A stretch of 11,597 nt of DNA from Bacteroidota bacterium (GCA_018267435.1 JAFDYM010000433.1:1-11597), one strand, 5' to 3'; counted from the first letter of the stretch, positions 1-5,539 are shown. Program-made: numbers and translations. Notes: generated by a model not told the origin, from the letters alone.

Positions 1-294
1 ATGAATGAATTAACATTAATATGTATAATTTCAATAACTATTTTAATAATCAAACGATTTATTCTCATTTACGAATACTACAATGATATCAAATTGAGTA
101 TTTTTGACCTATATCATATTAATATTAATGATTTTATAAAAAAAATAAATTATATAGCACCATTAATTGTACATGTCAATAAAACACATGATTTTAAAAA
201 AGTAATAATTGCTAGAAGAATAAATTTCATAAGTGCTGTCCAATGGTTACTTTTTTTAATATTATTTATTTTAATAATTTACAGCACTAACTAA
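1..294 (+). CDS. Small two-helix membrane protein, unknown function (possibly 5'-partial)
   Basis: I do not recognise this 97-residue protein. Two hydrophobic segments are visible, at about residues 4-24 and 75-95, with a polar, Lys/Asn-rich loop of about 50 residues between them. This predicts a small inner-membrane protein with two helices. The reading frame begins with ATG at the first base of the window, so the true start may lie further upstream. The gene is extremely AT-rich, unlike the beta-barrel and receptor genes later in the window, which suggests acquired DNA. It converges on the RAYT element, whose left repeat begins 24 bases after the stop codon. Small membrane proteins near Rhs-type toxin modules are sometimes immunity proteins, but nothing in this sequence proves that role. 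Confidence 0.5.
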   Translation: MNELTLICIISITILIIKRFILIYEYYNDIKLSIFDLYHININDFIKKINYIAPLIVHVNKTHDFKKVIIARRINFISAVQWLLFLILFILIIYSTN

Positions 295-317
295 ATGAAA
301 AAATCTCCCCATTGGCG

Positions 318-347
318 CCTCGCTGGCGCACGCGTGCCGCGTGTGCC
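318..347 (+). repeat. RAYT left inverted repeat (REP-like hairpin)
   Basis: This 30-base repeat is identical to the reverse complement of 928-957. Within it, GGCGCACGCG (325-334) pairs with CGCGTGTGCC (338-347) around a TGC loop, ten pairs including one G-T wobble. The unpaired 5' part, CCTCGCT (318-324), is where a REP guide sequence would be expected, but the assignment is inferred. Confidence 0.85.
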
Positions 348-349
348 CA

Positions 350-898
350 TTAAATCAACAAATCTATTTCAAGCATTCCTTTGCCACCATAATAGTCCAT
401 CGCACTGCTATATCGCCAATGTTCAGCTTGGGAAACGAAACCCGCCACTACGGGATTGTTATGGATATAGTCAAGTTTTTGCATAGTTACATGGTGGCTA
501 TATAATTCAATCGGCTTGTTGTGATGCTGCCAAAATTGGCCTTGCTTAACGTTACTGCTCTTGCTACCCGCTTCCCTAAACATTGGCAGCATCCAATCCC
601 GCCTGCTTTCTTGAATGTTGGATTGTAGTTCTGCCTGCATTTGTTTTGATATATGCTCTTTAAACCTGCCTAATAATATATCCGGGTTGCCATCTACTGC
701 CCGAATTATCAGGTGTACATGACTCGGCATTATACACCATGCGTAAATCTCAAGCCCCTTATTTTTCCTGCAATAATCCAAGTTAGCAACAAGTATATCG
801 AAATAGTGCATCCGTACAAAAACATCTATCCAATATACTGTAGCAAAACTTACAAAATAAAACCCTTCTTTGTTGTGGAATTTGTACTTACGGCTCAT
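350..898 (-). CDS. REP-associated tyrosine transposase (RAYT, Y1_Tnp/IS200-like)
   Basis: The protein is a single-domain HUH endonuclease that would nick single-stranded hairpin DNA through a phosphotyrosine intermediate. With the start at the ATG ending at 898 it has 182 residues. The metal-binding pair is H60/H62 in MPSHVHLIIR, and the likely catalytic tyrosine is Y144 in QKLDYIHNNPV. The stretch FWQHHNKPIELYS (about 122-134) is typical of the Bacteroidota branch of this family. An upstream GTG at 934 is in frame but lies inside the right inverted repeat, so the ATG that gives MSRKYKFHNKEG is preferred. All motifs are intact and no frameshift is seen, so the enzyme could be active. Known RAYTs are usually single-copy and domesticated rather than frequent transposers. 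Confidence 0.88.
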   Translation of the reverse strand: MSRKYKFHNKEGFYFVSFATVYWIDVFVRMHYFDILVANLDYCRKNKGLEIYAWCIMPSHVHLIIRAVDGNPDILLGRFKEHISKQMQAELQSNIQESRRDWMLPMFREAGSKSSNVKQGQFWQHHNKPIELYSHHVTMQKLDYIHNNPVVAGFVSQAEHWRYSSAMDYYGGKGMLEIDLLI

Positions 899-927
899 AT
901 TTGAATATGGCAATTGGAACCATATTT

Positions 928-957
928 GGCACACGCGGCACGCGTGCGCCAGCGAGG
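928..957 (-). repeat. RAYT right inverted repeat (REP-like hairpin)
   Basis: This is the inverted partner of 318-347, identical over 30 bases and able to form the same 10-bp hairpin. Outside it, read on the minus strand, CCCCCACTGGTCGAAG (970-985) lies just before the repeat. A shortened form, CCCCATTGG (307-315), precedes the left repeat in the same relative position. The ends may therefore be longer composite elements, with about 17 bases missing from the left one. Confidence 0.85.
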
Positions 958-986
958 GCTATGCTAAACTTCGACCAGTGGGGGAA

Positions 987-1436
987 TTATTTTTCTTCTT
1001 CAGTAGCCCAAACCTGAATATTATGATTATGGATCAAAACGATATCATGCATAATAGAGATAATTGTTGCAGATGAGAACTTACATTTTGAAGTTGATAC
1101 TATTTGTTTTAAGATAAGCAAGCATTTTGCAATATCGTTTTCTGGGAAAATTATTAAACTATCATTTTTAAAAACTGATAAATAGATATTCGAATGACTG
1201 GAAGTGGTACCAAACTTAATAAAAGAAAGACCTTTACATCTAGTACATGAAAATACTTTATACGAAAATATGTATCCAGTTATATTCTCGTAGCTACTTG
1301 TATCAATTGAATGAAACTCTTTCTGAAGTAATAAATGTTGAATCATTAAAGAATCCAATTTTGTAACATCTCGTTTCTGACAAATTGCTTCATAATGAAC
1401 GAGCGATAAGATTAGAATAGATATACACTTTATCAT
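987..1436 (-). CDS. Small secreted CxxC protein, candidate immunity partner of the Rhs tip
   Basis: I recognise no family for this 149-residue protein. It begins with a probable Sec signal peptide (K3 followed by a hydrophobic stretch ending near residue 20), so the mature protein should be periplasmic or surface-located. The mature part is short and contains C64-T-R-C67, a CxxC pair that could form a disulfide or bind metal, plus C105 and C118. The start codon overlaps the stop of the upstream Rhs gene as ATGA (1433-1436), which strongly suggests translational coupling. A small gene placed immediately after an Rhs C-terminal toxin is usually its immunity gene; a signal peptide would place protection in the periplasm. 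The function is inferred from position only. The stop codon lies 2 bases from the outer motif of the RAYT right end. Composition is AT-rich. Confidence 0.6.
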   Translation of the reverse strand: MIKCISILILSLVHYEAICQKRDVTKLDSLMIQHLLLQKEFHSIDTSSYENITGYIFSYKVFSCTRCKGLSFIKFGTTSSHSNIYLSVFKNDSLIIFPENDIAKCLLILKQIVSTSKCKFSSATIISIMHDIVLIHNHNIQVWATEEEK

Positions 1437-2323
1437 TTAATTTTTTCCATTTTATATTCAGGCTGTATTGACTTAATCTCAGTCACAACCTTGGTCTCCA
1501 TATTTATTATTAACGATTCCTTTAAAAATTCTGTTTCATATCCTTCTGGCTTAGCCTCAGTATCATATAGACGGGTACTACTAAACTTGTTTAGCAGTGT
1601 TTGCTTAATGTTTGTTTTGCTTGAGCCATGAATTCCCTCATGTGCGCCAGTTGCTCCCATAGCAGCCTCATAGTTACCATATTGTTTAATCACTTCATCA
1701 TAAAGCTTGCCCTGAATACCTTGATGTGATATACCTGCGTCTGTTGCTTGCTTCATGCGTTTAAAATTTCCCTCATATATTGTTATTGTTGCACTTTTGG
1801 GATCCCATTCATTGGTTGTGGAATTCCAAGTTCTCTCTACTTCAGTAAGCCCTTGCTCTTTTGGATTATAGCTAGGGTCAATAACTATTTTAATAGGGTG
1901 GGCTGCATTTTGCATTTGAGTAAAGACTTGAGTTCCAGTTCGTGTTTTTAACATAGCGTTTCCAATTCGCTGAACATCCTGAGTTGCATTTGCAGACCAC
2001 TTGATATTATTATTAGCATCACGAGTGTAAGTTACAGCTTTTCCATCCGCTCCAATAACAATATTGCCATCACGATCTCTAAAAATAATAGGATTATTCA
2101 AAGACAGGATATAAGGGGAAATTGGGGCATAATGAGTTGCAGCTTTATCCACACTTAACCATCTTCCAATCCTCGGATCGTAAATCCTGGCACCAAAGTC
2201 ATAGCTTGTACCATCATGCACCTTCACCTCGTCGTCCTTCTCCTTGCCGTTAAATCCGTAACGGTAGTTGGTAGGGCTATACTTGCGGCCATCCATTGCC
2301 ATACCGAAAGGATAGTAATCCAA
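1433..2323 (-). CDS. Orphan Rhs tip: Rhs core fragment fused to HEGIH metallopeptidase-like toxin domain
   Basis: Residues 2-85 match the Bacteroidota Rhs repeat-associated core: DYYPFGM, then YRYGFNGKEKDDEV (20-33), YDFGARIYDPRIGRWLSVD (41-59) and SLNNPIIFRDRDGN (74-87). In full-length proteins this core ends a shell of more than 1000 residues and is followed by a variable toxin. Here the shell is absent: the frame is closed upstream by a TGA at 2354-2356, and the first usable codon is TTG at 2321-2323 (ATG codons follow at residues 8 and 10). The variable part (about 88-296) contains HEGIH (228-232), an HExxH zinc-peptidase motif, with E256 in DTEAKPEGYE as a possible third ligand. The predicted activity is a minimal metallopeptidase toxin. 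The gene overlaps the next gene by 4 bases. It is either an orphan toxin module that becomes expressed by recombination with a full rhs gene, or a decayed remnant. The domain assignment is firm for the core and moderate for the peptidase. Confidence 0.72.
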   Translation of the reverse strand: MDYYPFGMAMDGRKYSPTNYRYGFNGKEKDDEVKVHDGTSYDFGARIYDPRIGRWLSVDKAATHYAPISPYILSLNNPIIFRDRDGNIVIGADGKAVTYTRDANNNIKWSANATQDVQRIGNAMLKTRTGTQVFTQMQNAAHPIKIVIDPSYNPKEQGLTEVERTWNSTTNEWDPKSATITIYEGNFKRMKQATDAGISHQGIQGKLYDEVIKQYGNYEAAMGATGAHEGIHGSSKTNIKQTLLNKFSSTRLYDTEAKPEGYETEFLKESLIINMETKVVTEIKSIQPEYKMEKIK

Positions 2324-2389
2324 TCGGCTACAACCTAAACCTGGCGCGGCTTTTCAAAGAACGGTGTTGGGCAAAAACTTGCAGTATCT

Positions 2390-2408
2390 GCATAAATTCA
2401 GCATAAAT
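2390..2408. repeat. Direct repeat GCATAAAT x2, 11-base period
   Basis: GCATAAAT occurs at 2390-2397 and again at 2401-2408, separated by TCA. The 11-base period puts both copies on the same DNA face, as in tandem regulator sites. Function is unknown. Confidence 0.6.
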
Positions 2409-2444
2409 GTATATCTATTTACTTCAACTTGTTATTGCCCACCT

Positions 2445-2486
2445 AGTGAAACAAAGTTAATATGACAGTGAAGCAAAAGTGAAGCA
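2445..2486. repeat. Direct repeats AGTGAARCA x3, spaced 22 and 11 bases
   Basis: AGTGAAACA lies at 2445-2453 and AGTGAAGCA at 2467-2475 and 2478-2486. The start-to-start distances are 22 and 11 bases, so all three face the same side of the helix. This pattern fits a binding site for a regulator that recognises direct repeats. Position in the gap between divergent genes supports a regulatory role, but the regulator is unknown. Confidence 0.5.
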
Positions 2487-2595
2487 TTTTGAACGGCTAT
2501 CTAGGCAAGGATGTTATACCTGTTTTATGTTTTAGCAACATTTCTATGATATAAAATTGTGGTGTGGGGCGTAAGTGAACCTTTTTATGCAAAAA

Positions 2596-2657
2596 CGCCC
2601 AGAGGCTGAAGGCGCGTGGCGCGCGTGCGTACGCGCTGGGCACTACAGTATGGCCCC
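2596..2657. repeat. Dispersed 62-base GC-rich repeat, copy A
   Basis: This copy aligns without gaps to 5540-5601. The shared left block starts CGCCCASAGGCTGWAGGCGC and continues GTGGC; a 12-base middle differs; the shared right block is GCGCTKGGCRC, TACAGTA, then YSGCCCC. In this copy the middle forms GCGCGT-GCGT-ACGCGC (2620-2635), a 6-bp hairpin. It lies in the gap before the beta-barrel pair. Confidence 0.8.
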
Positions 2658-2670
2658 TAATAATTCTCTC

Positions 2671-2705
2671 CTATCTATAGCCTAGCATCTAGCGTCTAAA
2701 ATCTA
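2671..2705. repeat. Tandem heptamer array, five units of NNNYCTA type
   Basis: Five consecutive 7-base units can be read without a gap: CTATCTA, TAGCCTA, GCATCTA, GCGTCTA and AAATCTA. All end in CTA and four end in TCTA. The array lies about 90 bases before the start of the first beta-barrel gene. Confidence 0.65.
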
Positions 2706-2793
2706 CCCACATACTAAAAACGCAACACCCTACGTTACTACTGTGTAAATTCTAGACCCATATCACAGTGCTACCTAACCAATACACACAGCA

Positions 2794-3438
2794 ATGCAGC
2801 ACACCCTTATTTGGTTAGCAGCCCTTATAGTGCCTATAGGGCTTAGCGCGCAAACCTACGAGAAGCAAGGCGGTAACCTCAGCTTTGGCATACGTAACAC
2901 CATAAGTACTTTTAACCACGGCAACCCCAAGGAGGTGGGTTTTGGCGTAGGCGGGCACATGCGCCTGCAACTGGTAGACCGCGTAAACACCGAGTGGTAC
3001 GCCGATGTACTACCCGCCAACCTATACAACAAGGCCACGCGTATGGACTACCACATAGGCTGGAGCGTAATGTATTACCTAATAGACCCGAAAGGCTTTA
3101 CGCGCAAGTTTACGCCCTATGTGGTGGCAGGGCATTGTTTCGACTTTACGCGTATAAAGCTGAACGGCGATAACACGCAGCCCGTGCATAAGCGCTTTAG
3201 CAGTGCCGTGCAGGCGGGCGTGGGCTGCCACTACAACATTACCCCTAGGTTCGATATATCGCTGGCTACGCAGTATATGTTCCACCTAGGTAAGGAGCTG
3301 CACGCCCACCAAGAGGAAGACGGTAGCCTGAACATAGAAGAACATAAGAACGCTGGCTGGGAAGGCCACCTGTTATTCAGTATTAGCTTTAACTATAAAT
3401 TTATGAAACTATGGAAGCCAGGAAGAAAATCAGCATAG
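2794..3438 (+). CDS. Outer-membrane beta-barrel protein (first of a tandem pair)
   Basis: This is a 214-residue outer-membrane protein without a recognisable specific family. A signal peptide is clear: hydrophobic residues 4-17 and a cleavage-type LSAQ at 17-20. The mature part shows alternating polar/aromatic strands typical of a small barrel of the OMP_b-brl superfamily, for example YHIGWSVMYYL, FTPYVVAG and FDISLATQYMF. The last strand, LLFSISFNYKF, is followed by a basic tail LWKPGRKSA, so the C-terminus is not the usual terminal aromatic residue. The next gene starts 28 bases before this stop codon, implying one transcript and coupled translation. The role is probably in the envelope, with substrate unknown; no transport or enzymatic residues can be assigned. 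Confidence 0.75.
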   Translation: MQHTLIWLAALIVPIGLSAQTYEKQGGNLSFGIRNTISTFNHGNPKEVGFGVGGHMRLQLVDRVNTEWYADVLPANLYNKATRMDYHIGWSVMYYLIDPKGFTRKFTPYVVAGHCFDFTRIKLNGDNTQPVHKRFSSAVQAGVGCHYNITPRFDISLATQYMFHLGKELHAHQEEDGSLNIEEHKNAGWEGHLLFSISFNYKFMKLWKPGRKSA

Positions 3439-4046
3439 GCATACTACTAATGGTGCTAGGCATAAATGCCGGCGCACAGCGTATATGGGAAGAACGCAAA
3501 GGCTGCTTTCGTGGGCAAGGCAACTTGGCTGCGGGCTACCTGTTTCAACAGCGGCAAGTGGGCGCATACATTACAGGCGATATGGACCTGTTTTTCGATA
3601 ACAAGGTATCGATGGCGGGCTCGGCATGGTATAGCTTTGCCGTTACCAATAAGGACCAACCGGGCCTACGCGCCAACCATGCCATATTCGGTGGGCTTAA
3701 CTACCACTTTACCAAGAAGGGTAGGTTTGACCCATACATCGGTCTAACGCCCGGCGTAAGCTTGGTATCTGTAGCGTACCGCGATGGTGAAACCATGAAC
3801 ACATCATCCATTAGCCCTGTGCCTGTAATATCGGCAGCGGTAGGCATGAACTATTACATCGGCAGCATCTTCCACTTTTTTGCCAAGGTGCAGGGCGTAA
3901 GTGGTCAAACGCTGGGCAACATACCCGTACACACCAGGCTAGAGGAAATAAAGATAACCGCAGGCCTAGGCTGGAACATACGCATATGGAAGCCGAAGCA
4001 CAGGGGCGATAGCTTGCCCGTGTTGTTTAGAGGGAAGAATGGGTAG
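3411..4046 (+). CDS. Outer-membrane beta-barrel protein (second of a tandem pair)
   Basis: The protein has 211 residues, with a basic N-terminus (MEARKKIS) and a hydrophobic stretch ending at GAQ (21-23), a standard Sec signal. Predicted strands follow, such as QVGAYITGDMDLFF, ANHAIFGGLNYHF and ITAGLGWNIRIW, matching a small outer-membrane barrel. It overlaps the previous gene by 28 bases in another frame. The two proteins are similar in length and end alike, with LWKPGRK in the first and IWKPKHRG in the second, both basic tails after the last strand. They are therefore probably diverged duplicates acting together. The ATG at 3411 is chosen because it gives the complete signal peptide. The specific function is unknown. 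Confidence 0.72.
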   Translation: MEARKKISIGILLMVLGINAGAQRIWEERKGCFRGQGNLAAGYLFQQRQVGAYITGDMDLFFDNKVSMAGSAWYSFAVTNKDQPGLRANHAIFGGLNYHFTKKGRFDPYIGLTPGVSLVSVAYRDGETMNTSSISPVPVISAAVGMNYYIGSIFHFFAKVQGVSGQTLGNIPVHTRLEEIKITAGLGWNIRIWKPKHRGDSLPVLFRGKNG

Positions 4047-4152
4047 GATTACTTGGCGCGGTACTATAGCGCTTCTCTCCTACTGTTGCGTCCCTCGGGC
4101 GTGTGTACTGTGGAGTATTTACTACCAATAATGATAAGCCGAAAAGGGCAAC

Positions 4153-4205
4153 GAGTGGGGGTAGCAGAAACAATAAATATTGAAAAAACTGCTACCCCTC
4201 GTACT
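4153..4205. repeat. Long imperfect palindrome
   Basis: GGGGTAGCAG (4158-4167) pairs with CTGCTACCCC (4189-4198) as a perfect 10-bp stem. Outside it GAGT (4153-4156) can pair with ACTC (4202-4205) after unpaired bases. The 21-base loop contains CAATA-AA-TATTG (4171-4182), a smaller hairpin. It may be a transcription end structure or a repeat-element remnant. Confidence 0.6.
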
Positions 4206-4324
4206 CGACAAATTATTGATAATTAAATACTTACAGAAATTAGCTGACACCACCCCTACAAAATAGTGATAGCATTGGGTTAAAGTACTGACGGGAGATT
4301 TATTAATGCTATATGAAGACGATA

Positions 4325-4443
4325 AGCTAAGTTTAACTTAGCTGTAGGACGAAGCTGAAAGCTTCGAATAGTGGGGGCAGTTTGCGGAGTACAACACTCC
4401 GCGCTATTTATACTTCCGAGTTGTGCTGCGCAACACTCGGAAG
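4325..4443. repeat. Array of four hairpins
   Basis: Four perfect stems follow each other. They are AGCTAAGT-TTA-ACTTAGCT (4325-4343), CGAAGCT-GAA-AGCTTCG (4350-4366), GCGGAGT-ACAAC-ACTCCGC (4384-4402), and CTTCCGAGT (4413-4421) with ACTCGGAAG (4435-4443) around a 13-base loop. Stem lengths are 8, 7, 7 and 9 bp. Three of the four left arms end in AGT. The last hairpin ends 5 bases from the stop codon of the following minus-strand gene. A set this regular is unlikely to be chance. It could be a composite REP-like element or a bidirectional terminator. Confidence 0.75.
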
Positions 4444-4448
4444 AGCGG

Positions 4449-5114
4449 CTATTCTTTCTCTGTTATATTATTATAATATTCAATATATTCATAATTTGGC
4501 CATTTTCCATCAAATGTTTTAACCGAAGTTTGTGAGAATTCCAATAAAACATTTTCATTTGGATAGAAGTAAATCAATTTTACAGGTAAAAAATTACCCT
4601 TGTCTATATAATATTCTATATTTAAATTAGTTGGTATGTAATCATGTGCTTTAAAAATCCAACAATTAGCGGATCTAGAGCCTACACTAATAATTGTATC
4701 AAGTCCTGTATAATAGGAAAATGAAGTTCTATATTCAGGTTTGTTGACAAAAGGCGAAGAAGTTTTAATATCGGGGACATATAAAGTATCATTTGCTCTT
4801 AACAAGAACCTAGGTACATAATTTGGTGATGAATCTAATACAGCGTGATATATTGTATCATTTCTTTTAAATGGTATATACGGATACCCAAACGCTATTT
4901 TTTCTACAAAGAAATTATTGTCTTCATAACAATTAAATAGCCCGGGAAGTATTGTGTCTCCGAAAGTAATATAACTACAACGACTACCTTCTGCTAATGA
5001 AGATAAATTGCCATTTATTTTTAATTCATACTCATATATTAAATTATCATTCAATTTTATATTTTGAAACAGGAGAAGGCTTAACAGTAGAAATAATATA
5101 TTGGTTGTCTGCAT
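4449..5114 (-). CDS. AT-rich secreted protein, unknown function
   Basis: The protein has 221 residues and an N-terminal hydrophobic stretch (about 6-16, NILFLLLSLLLFQ) that should act as a signal peptide or a single anchor. The mature part is rich in Tyr, Asn and Ser with alternating beta-strand patterns. Its second half has the arrangement G-S-R-S-A-N-C-W-I-F (146-154) followed by EYYIDKGNFLPVKLIYFYP (167-185), which resembles the curved-sheet lipoprotein-carrier type proteins (LolA or DUF3108-like). That is only a pattern resemblance and I would not name a family. Three cysteines (C46, C62, C151) may form disulfides. Base composition is much more AT-rich than in the barrel genes next door, suggesting acquisition. 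It lies 107 bases downstream of another minus-strand small gene and is bounded by hairpins. Confidence 0.65.
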   Translation of the reverse strand: MQTTNILFLLLSLLLFQNIKLNDNLIYEYELKINGNLSSLAEGSRCSYITFGDTILPGLFNCYEDNNFFVEKIAFGYPYIPFKRNDTIYHAVLDSSPNYVPRFLLRANDTLYVPDIKTSSPFVNKPEYRTSFSYYTGLDTIISVGSRSANCWIFKAHDYIPTNLNIEYYIDKGNFLPVKLIYFYPNENVLLEFSQTSVKTFDGKWPNYEYIEYYNNITEKE

Positions 5115-5167
5115 TTGGAGTTACGCTTTGATTTGGTGGTGTACTCATATTTGGTTGCCTATAAGTT

Positions 5168-5186
5168 GGCGAGCGACCCACTCGCC
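5168..5186. repeat. Small hairpin GGCGAG/CTCGCC
   Basis: GGCGAG (5168-5173) pairs with CTCGCC (5181-5186) around a 7-base loop. It lies in the GC-rich gap between the two AT-rich minus-strand genes and resembles the hairpins at 4325-4443 in size and style. Confidence 0.5.
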
Positions 5187-5221
5187 CTTGTCTGTAGCGT
5201 GGGATTTGAGAGCTGGGATGA

Positions 5222-5455
5222 CTATGGTGTGGTGTCTTTCAATCTTTTCTTCAAAAATGGCGCTACAGCTTTATACAGTTTATATGCCGATACTACAATT
5301 ACAGTATAAAAAGATACCATAAACAAGAGATATGCAACGACATTCAGTTTGGCTCCCATCTTTGTATAATATATATCGAGATAAAAGTTCAACTGAAGAA
5401 CTATAATACTTGTAAGAAGTATAAATAGCGCCGATGCTAATATTGTGTTTTGCAT
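5222..5455 (-). CDS. Small two-helix membrane protein, unknown function
   Basis: The protein has 77 residues and two hydrophobic helices, about residues 5-24 (ILASALFILLTSIIVLQL) and 38-60 (NVVAYLLFMVSFYTVIVVSA), with a basic C-terminal tail LKKRLKDTTP. This predicts a small inner-membrane protein with both ends in the cytoplasm. No family is recognised. It is AT-rich and precedes the secreted-protein gene on the same strand, with 107 bases between them, so co-transcription is possible. The continuous hydrophobic pattern with charged caps supports real coding more than a chance frame, but there is no clear ribosome site. Confidence 0.5.
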   Translation of the reverse strand: MQNTILASALFILLTSIIVLQLNFYLDIYYTKMGAKLNVVAYLLFMVSFYTVIVVSAYKLYKAVAPFLKKRLKDTTP

Positions 5456-5539
5456 ATAATGCTATATTATTAAGTAAGCCAGTGTCTCGCCATCCACCCG
5501 ACAATATAGCAAGCTTTTAGCGTATTATAAATCGTAAAC

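Larger units (their letters stand above)
318..957 (-). mobile_element. RAYT element: Y1 transposase between 30-bp inverted repeats
   Basis: A transposase gene of the IS200-like Y1/HUH class lies between two perfect 30-bp inverted repeats at 318-347 and 928-957. The transposase stop codon is 2 bases from the left repeat and its likely start is 29 bases from the right repeat, so the unit is compact. Each repeat contains a 10-bp hairpin with a 3-base loop. This is the arrangement known for REP-associated tyrosine transposases, where flanking REP hairpins are bound and cut by the enzyme. The unit sits between two convergent accessory genes. I saw no target duplication, which fits the single-strand mechanism of this family. 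Confidence 0.75.
2324..2793. other. 470-base divergent gap with several repeats, no gene
   Basis: No convincing gene is seen. The stretch separates the minus-strand Rhs tip from the plus-strand beta-barrel genes. It holds two sets of direct repeats with 11-base spacing (2390-2486), a GC-rich dispersed repeat (2596-2657) and a heptamer array (2671-2705). A 7-base inverted repeat, TGGGCAA at 2368-2374 and TTGCCCA at 2435-2441, encloses the first direct repeat pair. Any promoters for the two flanking transcription units should lie here, but I could not identify a convincing TTTG/TAnnTTTG pair. Confidence 0.6.
4047..4448. other. 402-base spacer with five palindromes, no gene
   Basis: This spacer lies between convergent genes: the beta-barrel pair ends on its left and an AT-rich secreted-protein gene ends on its right. 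I find no coding region. It holds one long palindrome (4153-4205) and four small hairpins in a row (4325-4443). Some may terminate transcription, but none is followed by a clean U-tract. Confidence 0.7.

Noticed and set aside
295..486. Open frame on the plus strand across the RAYT left end
   Set aside because: It runs antisense through the transposase gene and its hairpin repeat, and has no protein-like features; the minus-strand gene has all the transposase motifs.
899..934. GTG start at 934 for the transposase
   Set aside because: It would place the first residues inside the inverted repeat; the ATG ending at 898 gives the normal N-terminus of the family.
2324..2400. Hidden continuation of the Rhs body in another frame upstream
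   Set aside because: Reading all three minus-strand frames upstream of 2323 gives stops within a few codons and no YD-repeat residues, so this is a true truncation and not a simple frameshift.
2555..2570. TAAAATTG as a -7 element for the beta-barrel operon
   Set aside because: No TTTG lies at the required distance upstream and the site is more than 200 bases from the start codon.
2390..2705. CRISPR array
   Set aside because: The repeats are only 7-9 bases, with spacing of 7-22 bases, and no cas genes are present.
3466..3747. Second open frame inside the beta-barrel gene
   Set aside because: It is a shadow of the gene at 3411-4046, with no signal peptide or strand pattern.
5165..5230. attC-like integron recombination site between the two AT-rich genes
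   Set aside because: A hairpin is present, but the paired RYYYAAC and GTTRRRY ends required for attC are missing, and there is no integrase in the window.
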